This document shows positions 1-8,681 of a stretch of DNA of 48,007 nt, in pieces. This DNA is from an uncultured Arenicella sp. (lineage in GTDB: Bacteria > Pseudomonadota > Gammaproteobacteria > Arenicellales > Arenicellaceae), in assembly GCA_937918955.1 (NCBI GenBank), contig CAKZRZ010000194.1, positions 1 through 48,007 of the forward strand. Direction: 5' to 3'. Every line of letters starts with the position of its first letter. Position 1 is the stretch's first letter. Made by a program: the position numbers and the translations under genes. The notes under the pieces are model-generated. The model had not been told where the DNA came from and did no database searches. It saw only the letters and a list, made by a program, of their open reading frames with translations.

Positions 1-605
1 GAGTTAACGACATACTTTCCATAATCGCCTGCGTCGTACCAACCTTTCGACGCCGATAGCTTAGTGCCCGTAGGCCGTTGTTTACTCGCTGCCGATTCGT
101 GCACTTTTACACTGGTATCAAGGTGGCCCGCTGGCCGCGCAAATTTGCCACCATAACGTTCACTGATCGCCATGCCAGATCGATTAAAATAATACGACTT
201 AAGCGCCGCATCATGAACGCCAAGCAATGGCTGAGACGCAATCTCAAAAGAATGAGAGCGAACCGATTCAGAGGTTTGAATATGATATGAGCCAGACGCC
301 TTGAGCTCAGAAAAGTCTGCCTGCTGAACCGTTTCTCCAGAGTACTGCCATTTAACAGCTTTGCTAAGCGTTTTGCTGAGAACAACCTTATTCGACCGCG
401 AGTCGATCACTTGAAACGAAGTCGAGCTGCTTTGCGCATCTTCAAGCGGAACAATAGCAACTTTCTTGCTACTAGGGCTATAACCGATTTGATTAAGCTT
501 AATCGTTTGCGCCGAGCTGTTAAACACGACGCTTAAGCCAGCGCCGAATACCAGCATAAGTTTTCTTGCCAGCTTGGTGATAGAGATGATCTGAGCTAAT
601 TTCAT
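1..605 (-). CDS. Glycoside hydrolase family 9 (cellulase-type) protein, N-terminal part, cut by window edge
   Basis: Not in the ORF track because its stop lies outside the window. Reading the minus strand from ATG at 605 gives about 201 open codons. Residues 1-33 look like a secretion signal ending near NSSAQ. The next ~90 residues begin IKLNQIGYSPSSKKVAIV, typical of the Ig-like domain (CelD_N) preceding GH9 catalytic domains. Near residue 190 is GWYDAGDYGKYVV, the DAGD motif that carries the catalytic-base region of GH9 enzymes. A TAGGAG ribosome site lies about 9 nt upstream of the ATG. Known family role: hydrolysis of beta-1,4-glucans (endoglucanase) or of chito-oligosaccharides; substrate cannot be decided here. 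Exported, probably periplasmic or extracellular. Confidence 0.85.
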   Translation of the reverse strand, partial: MKLAQIISITKLARKLMLVFGAGLSVVFNSSAQTIKLNQIGYSPSSKKVAIVPLEDAQSSSTSFQVIDSRSNKVVLSKTLSKAVKWQYSGETVQQADFSELKASGSYHIQTSESVRSHSFEIASQPLLGVHDAALKSYYFNRSGMAISERYGGKFARPAGHLDTSVKVHESAASKQRPTGTKLSASKGWYDAGDYGKYVVN

Positions 606-668
606 TTGGCATACTCCTACGATAAACCGTATTAGTTATTCCTCATCTCTCGAGCAACTGTAACGTAT

Positions 669-1427
669 TTACCGCTCGCTGAAAACCTCATTTATCCAAT
701 GACCAATATCTTCGATCTGCGGCATGATCACTTGATGCTCCATAGGGTAGGTTTTCCACTTGATGTTGTAACCCAGTTCACTAAGCACATCTACGCTACG
801 CTTACCCATAGCCAAAGGTACTACCGGGTCGTGCGTTCCATGACTAGCAAAAATAGGTGTGTGCTGATTGGCCTCGTGTTGCTCTGCTTGAGTATCGCCG
901 TCAAACGGTAAATAGGTTGATAAAGTCAACAAGCCTGCAAGCTTATGTTGGCTTCGAACTCCTGTGAAATAGGTGACCGCCCCTCCCTGCGAAAAACCTG
1001 CCAAAATAATATTCTCGCTAGGTATGCCGGCGTTGATTTGTTGCTCAAGCATATCATCCAACATGCTTTGCGACTCTTTCATGCCCACCGCATCTTGCTT
1101 GTCTTCAATGCTAACCCCTTTGATGTCATACCAGCCTGGCATACGCATACCACCATTGATGGTAATCGGCCGATCAGGAGCCTGAGGAAAAATAAAACGA
1201 ATGGTTCGGCTTTTAAGTAAGCCCAGCTCTGGCACAATCGGCGGAAAATCATTGGCCGATGCGCCAAGGCCATGCAACCAGATTATCGCATGCGTGGGAG
1301 TACCGTCGCCGTGGACGAGTTCAATAGTGTCTTTAGGGTATGTCATGGCAATCGAGCTCATCGAGCAAAAAATTAGTGTGAAACTGAAAGCAAGTACTAG
1401 AGCCAGTGATTTTTGCTTCGTTTTCAA
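669..1427 (-). CDS. Secreted carboxylesterase/phospholipase-type alpha/beta hydrolase
   Basis: 252 residues with an N-terminal hydrophobic signal (about 1-28), so probably periplasmic. The rest matches the Abhydrolase_2 (carboxylesterase / lysophospholipase-like) family: HGLGASANDF supplies the oxyanion region, GFSQGG carries the nucleophile Ser, THDPVVP the Asp, and MEHQV the His. A complete triad suggests an active esterase on short acyl esters or acylated proteins. Family members are usually ~220 residues and cytosolic; the added signal is the unusual part. It lies only 14 bp downstream of the M20 peptidase gene on the same strand, so co-transcription is likely. Confidence 0.85.
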   Translation of the reverse strand: MKTKQKSLALVLAFSFTLIFCSMSSIAMTYPKDTIELVHGDGTPTHAIIWLHGLGASANDFPPIVPELGLLKSRTIRFIFPQAPDRPITINGGMRMPGWYDIKGVSIEDKQDAVGMKESQSMLDDMLEQQINAGIPSENIILAGFSQGGAVTYFTGVRSQHKLAGLLTLSTYLPFDGDTQAEQHEANQHTPIFASHGTHDPVVPLAMGKRSVDVLSELGYNIKWKTYPMEHQVIMPQIEDIGHWINEVFSER

Positions 1428-1441
1428 TGTGTGATATCCGC

Positions 1442-2728
1442 TTAGCGCTGGAGTTGGCGTGCCAACATCACTGCGGCCAATTTGGTTCTAGCAATCAAGC
1501 TCTGTACGGTTGATTCTTCTCGAGATGAATGAGCGCCTTTACCATCCATGCCTAGACTATCGACAGTGGCTAATCCAACCCCTTGAGCGATAGAGCCATC
1601 GGTGCCGCCGCCCGAATAACGTGTACCAACAATTGGCTCGCCGATTAGCTCAGAAAGCGCCATCGCTTCAGCAATAAGAGCATCAACCTTTGGGTTTTCT
1701 GGCTTAACCGGGCGATGCAGCACTGCCCACGATTCAACCTTAGGCAATTCGGGGTACTTAGGGTTACTCACCACGGTTTTCGAGGCGATGCGTTCGATAT
1801 CTTTTTTCAATCGCTCGCCATCTTCTAACGCTGGAAAGCGCATATCAATGTAAGCATCAGCACAGCCTGGCACGGTATTTCTTTTCTCACCGCCGCTGAG
1901 AACGCCCGTATTAACGGTTACCTTGCGCTCATAGTCGGTCAGCTCTTCAACAGCGATTACTTTGTGAGCCATCTCAAGACTCGCCGACACGCCCTCTTGA
2001 TGCGCACCACCAGCATGCGACTCTCGGCCAGTAATACGCAATCGAGCTTGGCCTAAACCTTTGCGCGCGCGGGTTGCTAAGTTGTTATAGGTACCTTCAT
2101 ACACCAAGCCAACATCGTGTTGTTTTGCCAGCTCTTCTATCAGCGCGCGTGAGCCTAAAGAGCCGATTTCTTCGTCGCTATTAAACAATACAGTCAAGTT
2201 TGAATCGTCAAGCAAGCCCTGAGCATGCAACGCTCTGAGAGCATTGATCATAATCACAATGCCGCCTTTCATATCCGCCACGCCAGGGCCTTTAAGTACT
2301 CCGTCGTCCATGATTTTCAGGGTTTGAAACTCATCGTCCTTAGAGAATACTGTGTCCATATGGCCATTCATTAACACTCGGTTCTTAGCGCTACCCGTTC
2401 GAGTAGCCACCAGGTGATCGGCTATCTTGATTTGACCACCTTGGCAACTAAGCACATCAATTGGCTCCGATGAGTGCGTCGTGATCTTAAAACCAAGTTT
2501 TTTCAAATCGCCGGCTAGGATATTTCGATAACGATCTAGGCCAGCAATGTTAGCAGTGCCGGTATTAATCTCAACGTGCGTTTTTAGCTCATCTAAAATA
2601 TTACTTTTGCGTTGCTCCACCCAGTCAATCAATGCTTTTTCTTGCGTAGTCAGACTAGTGCTTTGAGCCATAACTGGAGACATCAAACACAAAGATAGGC
2701 AAGCGCCAACTATCGAACGTTTCAACAT
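1442..2728 (-). CDS. M20 family metallopeptidase, glutamate carboxypeptidase (CPG2)-like, exported
   Basis: 428 residues with signal peptide MLKRSIVGACLSLCLMSPVMAQ. The M20 zinc-site pattern is complete: NGHMDTVF (His, Asp), ADMKGG (bridging Asp), DEEIGS (general-base Glu and ligand Glu), and near the C-terminus GGGTDGS and GAHSS. The lid domain contains GRESHAGGAH, typical of the carboxypeptidase G2 branch, which removes C-terminal glutamate from peptides or folates. Exported form suggests periplasmic scavenging of peptides. Fourteen bases separate it from the downstream esterase. The substrate is inferred from family only. Confidence 0.88.
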   Translation of the reverse strand: MLKRSIVGACLSLCLMSPVMAQSTSLTTQEKALIDWVEQRKSNILDELKTHVEINTGTANIAGLDRYRNILAGDLKKLGFKITTHSSEPIDVLSCQGGQIKIADHLVATRTGSAKNRVLMNGHMDTVFSKDDEFQTLKIMDDGVLKGPGVADMKGGIVIMINALRALHAQGLLDDSNLTVLFNSDEEIGSLGSRALIEELAKQHDVGLVYEGTYNNLATRARKGLGQARLRITGRESHAGGAHQEGVSASLEMAHKVIAVEELTDYERKVTVNTGVLSGGEKRNTVPGCADAYIDMRFPALEDGERLKKDIERIASKTVVSNPKYPELPKVESWAVLHRPVKPENPKVDALIAEAMALSELIGEPIVGTRYSGGGTDGSIAQGVGLATVDSLGMDGKGAHSSREESTVQSLIARTKLAAVMLARQLQR

Positions 2729-2810
2729 TGTTAACTCAGGTTTTAGAATGACGATTACTCGTCTTAGTTAAATTCAGTTTTTAGATTCGGTTCAATAAAA
2801 CCTGAACGAT

Positions 2811-5378
2811 CTAAGACAAAGGTTTAAATTTCGCCACTAACATCGGCAACATAATTAGATTGGCAATAAGCGCGGTGATCATCGCCAAGGCTGTAAGAAC
2901 ACCGAAGTACATGGTTGGCACAAAGTTTGAAAAAACCATAATCAGAAAGCCTGCGGTTATTACCATTGTGGTATAGAACATGGCTTGACCGACATTATTA
3001 GTAGCCTCGAATATCGCAGCTGTGTCATCACTTTTTACTGCCATTTCATTGCGAAAACGATCAATAAAGTGAATAGAGTTATCCACCGCTATACCAACAC
3101 TGATTGCCGCAATAGTAATCGTCATTAAATCTAAAGGTATGCTGAACACGCCCATAATGCCGAGCACCACACCGGCTGAGAATACATTTGGAATAATAGT
3201 AATTAGGGCTAGTTTAAAGCTGCGAAAAAGCACCATAAACATCAAGAAAATCACCACAAATACAGTTCCTAGAGTGAGGATTTGCGAGCTAAAGAGCGAG
3301 TTAAGCATATTGTTATAAAACACCAACAAACCAGAGATATGAATTTGCTCAGTATCTAAACCATGCTCGGTGATCAATAGCTCACGGATATCCTCAATTA
3401 ACTGATTGCGATCAAGGCCCTTAGATGTTTCGAATACGCGAATATTAATATGCAGCTGATTACCATCTTCAGAAATATACGGTTTAAACAGCGTTTGCTT
3501 ATTCTCATCAGACAAGACATTGAGCATGAAACTCAAATCAATATTGTCCATCGGCTTTGCGTCTTTCAAACCGTCGAACACACTCATGGTGGTCGCCAAA
3601 CTCATTACTTTGCCCGTCTCTGAAAGCTCATCAAGAGATGTTTGAATGGCTTGAATTTTACGAATGCCTTGTTCATTAAACCAATAAGAGGTGGCAACTA
3701 GATTACCGCTATCAGCTTCATCCTCGAACTCATCAAATTCGTCAAAATCATCGTTTGACTCTTCGTCAAAATCGTCAAAGAAGTCATCATCGTCACTAGG
3801 CGCAAGCTCCTCTTCGGCGACTTCTTCAGTTGCTACATCTGTTTTTTCGAAGAAGCTTTTTGGCGCATCGATAATGATGTTTAGCGGCGTTGTTCCACCT
3901 AGCTTCTCATCAATTTCGACCATGCCTTGATAGATTTCGGTGCTAGGTTTGAAGTAATCAATAAACCTGTTTTCAACAGTTAGGTTTGCCATGCCGTAGG
4001 CGCCAATTGCGCCGACCAAGACAAAGAAGATCGTCACAATAGTGCCTTTTCTGTGCAGGCTTTGTGCACCGTTTAAAATCACTTTGCTAATCGCATCTTT
4101 GTTAGCTGAAACCTGCCTCGGCTTCATGAAAATAGTTAGCGCCGGAAACACAACAAAGGTGGTAACAACCGCGACGATAATACCGAGACACATAATCCAA
4201 CCAAAATCGATAACTGGCCTAATACCACTAACAATCAAAGAGGCAAAGGCGACGATTGTAGTCAGAGCGGTGTAAATACAAGCAATGAATTTTGATCGAA
4301 TGGTTTGGCTAAGTAGGCTGCGTTGATCAAGGCTTGGGTCCAATTTTGCAAGCTCTCTGTAGCGCACGATTAAGTGAATATTCAGCGAAAGAGTAATGAT
4401 CAATAACAAGGATAAAAAGTTTGACGAGACCACCGATATTGGCCAATTCAGAAGGCCTAATAAGCTAACCATGGTGTAGCCCGTTACCGCACAAGTAAGC
4501 AGAGGCATAACGACCCAACCTAATTGCCTAAAGGCAATCGCCAGAATAAAAACGATCAGCGCTAACGAAGCTAAGCCGAATGTTTTAAAGTCAGAATTAA
4601 TAAAGCGAACCGAATCAGCAACAATCATAGGCAAACCGCCTAAGAACAGCTTGGCATCGGCTTGATAGGGCTGCATGATGCCGCGCACTTGATCTATGAA
4701 CTCGCTCTGCTTGGCTTTGAAGGCATCGTCTTTGCTTTGATACTCTAAAGAGATTGCCTCTAACTGGGCAGATTCTTCGACGCTTAATTCACCTTGTTCG
4801 CGCTTTAAACGCAATGCGTTTCGTTGATCGAGTAAATCTGATAATTCAGTATTTCGCTTTAGAGCAACTGCGATCGCGGTGGTGCTGAAATCGCCGCTGA
4901 CTAATAAGTCTTTGTATAAATCACTATCTCTCAGTTCCTTTTTCGCCAGCTCGCGGTCAGTTTTATCGTCCAACAAGGTTTGCGTTGAACTGGCGAGCTC
5001 ACCTAACGTCACTGGCGGGCTTTGAGTAAGCGGCACATCAATAATCGAAAGCACTGAACTAACAGGCTCTAGAACACGTAGCTCATCGCTCAGCTTTTTA
5101 ATCTTGGCTAAGGACTCGTCGGCAAAGAGGTCACCTTTAGGCGCATAGGTCAAAATCAGCAGGTCTTCGCCGCTGTATTTTGTCACCACGTCGCGAAAGT
5201 ACTTAAGTGACTTGTCATTCTCGAGCACTAAAGAATCAGAAGACGTATCTAAACGAAAGTCATCCAAATAAGGCCAGAGCAGCGCTAAAAGAAAAGCAAC
5301 AAAAATCAATACCCATTTCGAGTGTTTGAAAACCAGCGTGTCATAGAGCGAATTTGAATTAGACTGAGAATGGGACAT
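2811..5378 (-). CDS. MMPL/RND-family exporter with acidic periplasmic insert
   Basis: 855 residues. One membrane helix near the N-terminus (residues ~22-40) is followed by a large periplasmic domain, a block of five helices (~255-420), a second periplasmic domain and a final block of five helices: the two-fold RND/MMPL plan. GIAVDNSIHFIDRFR in the second half is the typical MMPL helix 10 region with charged residues for proton coupling. These proteins export lipids, hopanoids or other hydrophobic compounds; the substrate is unknown. Residues ~514-557 form an extreme acidic stretch (DDDDFFDDFDEES and repeats of DEF), 24 acidic of 39 residues, in the second periplasmic domain. No membrane-fusion partner or outer-membrane factor is adjacent. 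Confidence 0.85.
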   Translation of the reverse strand: MSHSQSNSNSLYDTLVFKHSKWVLIFVAFLLALLWPYLDDFRLDTSSDSLVLENDKSLKYFRDVVTKYSGEDLLILTYAPKGDLFADESLAKIKKLSDELRVLEPVSSVLSIIDVPLTQSPPVTLGELASSTQTLLDDKTDRELAKKELRDSDLYKDLLVSGDFSTTAIAVALKRNTELSDLLDQRNALRLKREQGELSVEESAQLEAISLEYQSKDDAFKAKQSEFIDQVRGIMQPYQADAKLFLGGLPMIVADSVRFINSDFKTFGLASLALIVFILAIAFRQLGWVVMPLLTCAVTGYTMVSLLGLLNWPISVVSSNFLSLLLIITLSLNIHLIVRYRELAKLDPSLDQRSLLSQTIRSKFIACIYTALTTIVAFASLIVSGIRPVIDFGWIMCLGIIVAVVTTFVVFPALTIFMKPRQVSANKDAISKVILNGAQSLHRKGTIVTIFFVLVGAIGAYGMANLTVENRFIDYFKPSTEIYQGMVEIDEKLGGTTPLNIIIDAPKSFFEKTDVATEEVAEEELAPSDDDDFFDDFDEESNDDFDEFDEFEDEADSGNLVATSYWFNEQGIRKIQAIQTSLDELSETGKVMSLATTMSVFDGLKDAKPMDNIDLSFMLNVLSDENKQTLFKPYISEDGNQLHINIRVFETSKGLDRNQLIEDIRELLITEHGLDTEQIHISGLLVFYNNMLNSLFSSQILTLGTVFVVIFLMFMVLFRSFKLALITIIPNVFSAGVVLGIMGVFSIPLDLMTITIAAISVGIAVDNSIHFIDRFRNEMAVKSDDTAAIFEATNNVGQAMFYTTMVITAGFLIMVFSNFVPTMYFGVLTALAMITALIANLIMLPMLVAKFKPLS

Positions 5379-5527
5379 AGTGATGCTATTTTGATGAACT
5401 TAGCCGTGCTTTCAACGACTGGAGATTTGCTTCTAGGATAACTAATCTAGCGGCAATTGTCTGTGCTACTAGGCTAACAGCTTTAAGGTGTTTAATCGTC
5501 TAAACCGGACACCCTGAAAAACTAAAA

Positions 5528-5554
5528 GCCACCAGAGGCACTGCTTCTGGTGGC
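5528..5554 (-). terminator. Intrinsic terminator downstream of yceI gene
   Basis: GCCACCAGA and TCTGGTGGC form a 9-bp perfect stem with a 9-nt loop. On the minus strand it is followed by TTTTAGTTTTT, so it fits termination of the YceI gene that ends at 5601. It lies between that gene and the MMPL gene, arguing that the latter has its own promoter. Confidence 0.8.
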
Positions 5555-5600
5555 TTAACTAGCTCATCAGCGGCTTAGGCTGATGAAAAATAGTGATGCT

Positions 5601-6230
5601 TTATTTTTTTAAAAACTCGCCTTCAATTTCAACGGCAACTTCTGCACCAATGTTTGGCGCGTATTTACTTAAACCCCATACAGTACGATCAATAGTGGTT
5701 TTAGCTGAAAAGCCTACAAGTGGCACTTTGGCAAACGGGTGCTGAGGCGTAGCGCCATTTAGCGTAGCATCTAGCGTTACCGGATGTGTTTGCCCCATTA
5801 AGCTAAGATCACCCTCGATAGTGAAATCAGAGCCATCTAAGGCACTTACTGAAGTCGCTTTAAACGTAATTGATGGATGATCGCCGGACTTAAACCAATC
5901 TTGAGCCAACTTAGCATTAAAGTCCTCTTTCTCAGGATTTGGGTAATCGGTATCTAATGAGTCGACTTTGATTTCAACATCTACCGAGCTCTTCTCAAAA
6001 TTTTTGCTATCAAGTTCAAGTTTCGCATCGAAGTCATTAAACCTGCCCACATAAGTTGAAAAGCCAAAATGGCTAACTTTCCAAATCACGCTCGCGTGAG
6101 TTAAATCGAGGCTATAAGTGCCCGAAGGAATGCCTTCGAGTGGGTTTTCTTGGGCGTTTGAAACTTGAACTAGGGCTAATGCCGCAACGGCCGTGACCGA
6201 AGCTCGTTTAAGTGATTTAAGAAGTGACAT
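5601..6230 (-). CDS. YceI family periplasmic protein
   Basis: 209 residues with a signal peptide ending near VSNAQ. The mature part begins SGTYSLDLTHASVIWKVSHFGFSTYVGRF, the standard start of the YceI lipocalin-like beta-barrel, and continues through FKSGDHPSITFKAT and GDLSLMGQTHPVTLD. YceI proteins bind polyisoprenoid-type lipids in the periplasm; physiological roles vary between stress response and quinone or isoprenoid handling. Length is normal. It stands alone with its own terminator downstream; the ATG at 6230 has TAAGGATACGCCCCT upstream (AAGGA, spacing ~9). Confidence 0.92.
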   Translation of the reverse strand: MSLLKSLKRASVTAVAALALVQVSNAQENPLEGIPSGTYSLDLTHASVIWKVSHFGFSTYVGRFNDFDAKLELDSKNFEKSSVDVEIKVDSLDTDYPNPEKEDFNAKLAQDWFKSGDHPSITFKATSVSALDGSDFTIEGDLSLMGQTHPVTLDATLNGATPQHPFAKVPLVGFSAKTTIDRTVWGLSKYAPNIGAEVAVEIEGEFLKK

Positions 6231-6381
6231 AGGGGCGTATCCTTATTTTTCAGGTTAAATAGTATGCATAGTGTAATCGGCTTCGATGAAGTAATAGTAG
6301 AAGCCGACATTACGAAAACTTTAAGACCTAAACAAATTAGCTAAGATATTAGCTAATTGATGGCCTTAATACCCCTATTCT

Positions 6382-8181
6382 CTAGTGCCCGATAAAATCT
6401 TCAGCCTCTAGATTAAAACAAGTATCGTCTAGTGACGCTACCAAGTCGAATTTCGACAAGGCCTTTGGCAGCTCGTAGCGAAAAAAGAATCTACAAGCTG
6501 ATAGCTTGCCGCGATAGAACGCAGCATCGCTGGCTTTGCCTTCTTCTTGACCCTTGGTTGCGGCCACTGCTTGCTTTAACCACATCCAAGCAATAACCAC
6601 ATGCCCCATAGCATCTAAAAAGATCGTTGCGTTCGCTAAAGCCAACGATGGATCCTTGGCTGTACTAACCGACTCCAGAGTGCTTTGCACCGACTGCATC
6701 GCCTCACCTAGGTCTTGGCAGTAGCTAGACAAATCGGCATACGCGCTGGCCTCACCGATGGTGGCAGTAATTTCTTTTGATAAGGCTTTTAAGGCCGCAC
6801 CGTCAGCCATGCGTACCTTACGCCCCATGATATCCAAACCGTGAACAGCATGCGTGCCCTCGTGAATATGGTTCAATCGATTATCGCGATAATAGCGTTC
6901 TACTGGGTACTCACGTGTATATCCATAGCCACCCAATACTTGAATCGCCAATTTATTGGCTTCAAGGCAAAACTCAGACGGCCAAGACTTACAAATAGGC
7001 GTTAACAACTCTAATAAGAGAGTGGCGTGTGTCTTTTCTTCTTCAGTTTGGGCAGTAGCTTGTTGATCGAGTAAGCGCGCTGAGTACAACATCAACGATT
7101 GTGCGCCTTCAACAAATGCTTTTTGAGTCATCAACATACGTTTGACGTCGGCATGCTCAGAGATCATCACCATCGGCGACTCAGGATCTTTATTGGTCAA
7201 ATGACGACCTTGTGGTCGATTTCGAGCGTAGTCTAGTGAATAGAGGTAGCCACCAAGCCCAATAACCGTAGCCGCCATACCAACGGCGATTCGGGCCTCA
7301 TTCATCATGTGGAACATATTCGCTAGCCCTTGATTCTCACCACCAACGAGGTATCCAATGGTGTCGCCACTTTCGCCAAAATTAAGCAAACAATTGGTGG
7401 TGCCCTTGTGCCCCATCTTGTGATTTAAACCGGCTAAAGCAATATTGTTAGATTCTCCGATAGTGCCATCATCATTAACACGATGCTTAGGCACCAAAAA
7501 TAGAGAAATACCTTTAACACCAGCAGGGCCACCTGGAATTTTAGCAAGAACCATATGCACGATATTATCGGTCATCTCATGGTCGCCACCTGAGATCCAC
7601 ATTTTGGTGCCTGTGATTTTATAACTACCGTCTTCTTGAGGCTCGGCTTTGGTGCGAATATCAGCCAATGAAGAGCCAGCTTGCGGCTCAGACAAACACA
7701 TAGTGCCATACCAATCGCCTGCTACCATATTTGGCATGTACTTAGCTTTTAACTCATCAGAACCGCAAGTATTGAGCATATTTGTCGCGCCTTGAGTGAG
7801 AAAAATATAGTTACTCACCGATGTGTTTGCGGTAACAAACATTGAGCTTAGTACTTGATGCACAACCCAAGGTAGTTGCATTCCGCCCATGTCATAATCG
7901 TAACCACTGGCAAATAAGCCCGCTTCTTTATAAGCACTAAGCGCTTCTTTTACTTCAGGAATAATTTCAACTTTACCGTCTACATACTTAGGCTCGTTCT
8001 GATCAAGATGGCCAGCAAATGGTTGGAAAATATCTTCAGCAAGCGATTGCGATAAATCTAGAATTGCCTCAATTGACTCACGATCATAGTCACCATAACG
8101 ATCAGTTTCGAGTAATTGCTCAAGCTTGTGAGTTTCATACATTAAAAAGTCGAGATCACGGCGATTGACAATAGTGGACAT
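6382..8181 (-). CDS. Acyl-CoA dehydrogenase, long form (DmdC-like, C-terminal extension)
   Basis: 599 residues, about 200 longer than standard acyl-CoA dehydrogenases. Visible parts: N-terminal helical region, the FAD/substrate segment MCLSEPQAGSSLADIRT, the beta-domain KITGTKMWISGGDHEM, and IQVLGGYGYTREYPVERYYRD followed by HEGTHAVHGLDIMGRKV, where the Glu of HEGT is the expected catalytic base. A C-terminal domain of ~150 residues follows, as in 3-methylmercaptopropionyl-CoA dehydrogenase (DmdC) and related long-chain enzymes. It may act in DMSP demethylation or fatty-acid oxidation; the sequence cannot decide which. No other dmd or beta-oxidation gene is in the window. Confidence 0.88.
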   Translation of the reverse strand: MSTIVNRRDLDFLMYETHKLEQLLETDRYGDYDRESIEAILDLSQSLAEDIFQPFAGHLDQNEPKYVDGKVEIIPEVKEALSAYKEAGLFASGYDYDMGGMQLPWVVHQVLSSMFVTANTSVSNYIFLTQGATNMLNTCGSDELKAKYMPNMVAGDWYGTMCLSEPQAGSSLADIRTKAEPQEDGSYKITGTKMWISGGDHEMTDNIVHMVLAKIPGGPAGVKGISLFLVPKHRVNDDGTIGESNNIALAGLNHKMGHKGTTNCLLNFGESGDTIGYLVGGENQGLANMFHMMNEARIAVGMAATVIGLGGYLYSLDYARNRPQGRHLTNKDPESPMVMISEHADVKRMLMTQKAFVEGAQSLMLYSARLLDQQATAQTEEEKTHATLLLELLTPICKSWPSEFCLEANKLAIQVLGGYGYTREYPVERYYRDNRLNHIHEGTHAVHGLDIMGRKVRMADGAALKALSKEITATIGEASAYADLSSYCQDLGEAMQSVQSTLESVSTAKDPSLALANATIFLDAMGHVVIAWMWLKQAVAATKGQEEGKASDAAFYRGKLSACRFFFRYELPKALSKFDLVASLDDTCFNLEAEDFIGH

Positions 8182-8399
8182 AATGCTTCCTTTTACTAAT
8201 TAGGATTAATTGGTGAGAGTAGTGGATTAACTCTCAATATAGCGTCATTTTACGCGCTGTCACAATTTTCAGGCTATGACATTTCATTTTAAATTATGTG
8301 CCTTTCGCTCAAATGAGGAGGTTACGCGATGCCCTAAATTCAGATTAACAAAACTCTCCTCGAATTTGGTTGACACGCGCTAGTTTAACAAACACACTC

Positions 8400-8581
8400 G
8401 AGGCATGAATCAGATTAACGTAAAGCAAACAACTTCATCTCGCCGGTGCATTACTGTGGCCGCGATTTGCCCTTGTGTGCTGAAGACGGTGTGGAAACCA
8501 TCGCGCTGCGTGTTTTGATTTAGTTTAGGTTATACAAACTTTAAAAAAGCCGCATTTTCGATAAAGAGTGCGGCTTTTTTT
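8400..8581 (+). ncRNA. Possible small RNA ending in an orphan terminator
   Basis: Neither flanking gene is transcribed into this region, yet it holds a good intrinsic terminator. A TTGACA -35 candidate at 8370-8375 followed 17 nt later by CACACT (poor -10) would start a transcript near 8405 of about 175 nt. I do not recognise it as 6S RNA, tmRNA or another known RNA. Alternatives: a short peptide mRNA (8406-8519), or a remnant of a lost gene. The weak -10 keeps confidence low. Confidence 0.25.
8543..8581 (+). terminator. Intrinsic terminator (bidirectional form) in divergent intergenic region
   Basis: AAAAAAGCCGCA / TGCGGCTTTTTTT: a 6-bp GC stem (8549-8554 with 8569-8574) extended by A/T pairing, with a run of T on the plus strand and, by symmetry, on the minus strand. 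No annotated gene ends here. Confidence 0.75.
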
Positions 8582-8681
8582 ATGGCTGCGCCTCCAAACA
8601 AAAGCCGCGTCTCAAACCCTAAGTTAAGTACCTTAATACAGTTGAGAACTGAGATATGGTCATCAAATATGGACAACAACA

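Larger units (their letters stand above)
8182..8681. other. 500-bp divergent intergenic region
   Basis: It separates the acyl-CoA dehydrogenase (leftward) from the EamA exporter (rightward). It contains a very strong Shine-Dalgarno (GAGGAGGT, 8315-8322) followed 6 nt later by ATG CCC TAA, a TTGACA hexamer at 8370-8375, a 10-bp direct repeat TCAGATTAAC (at about 8340 and 8409), and an intrinsic terminator near 8549-8580. A 37-codon ORF (MNQINVKQTT..., 8406-8519) exists but has no recognisable ribosome site. No larger coding region is seen. Confidence 0.6.

Noticed and set aside
3691-3930. Ser-rich plus-strand ORF inside the MMPL gene
   Set aside because: It is the reverse complement of the Asp/Glu-rich insert; low complexity only.
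8432-8525. Frame reading HYCGRDLPLCAEDGVETIALR
   Set aside because: Looks protein-like with two Cys but lacks a start codon and is preceded by a close stop; too short to call a gene remnant.
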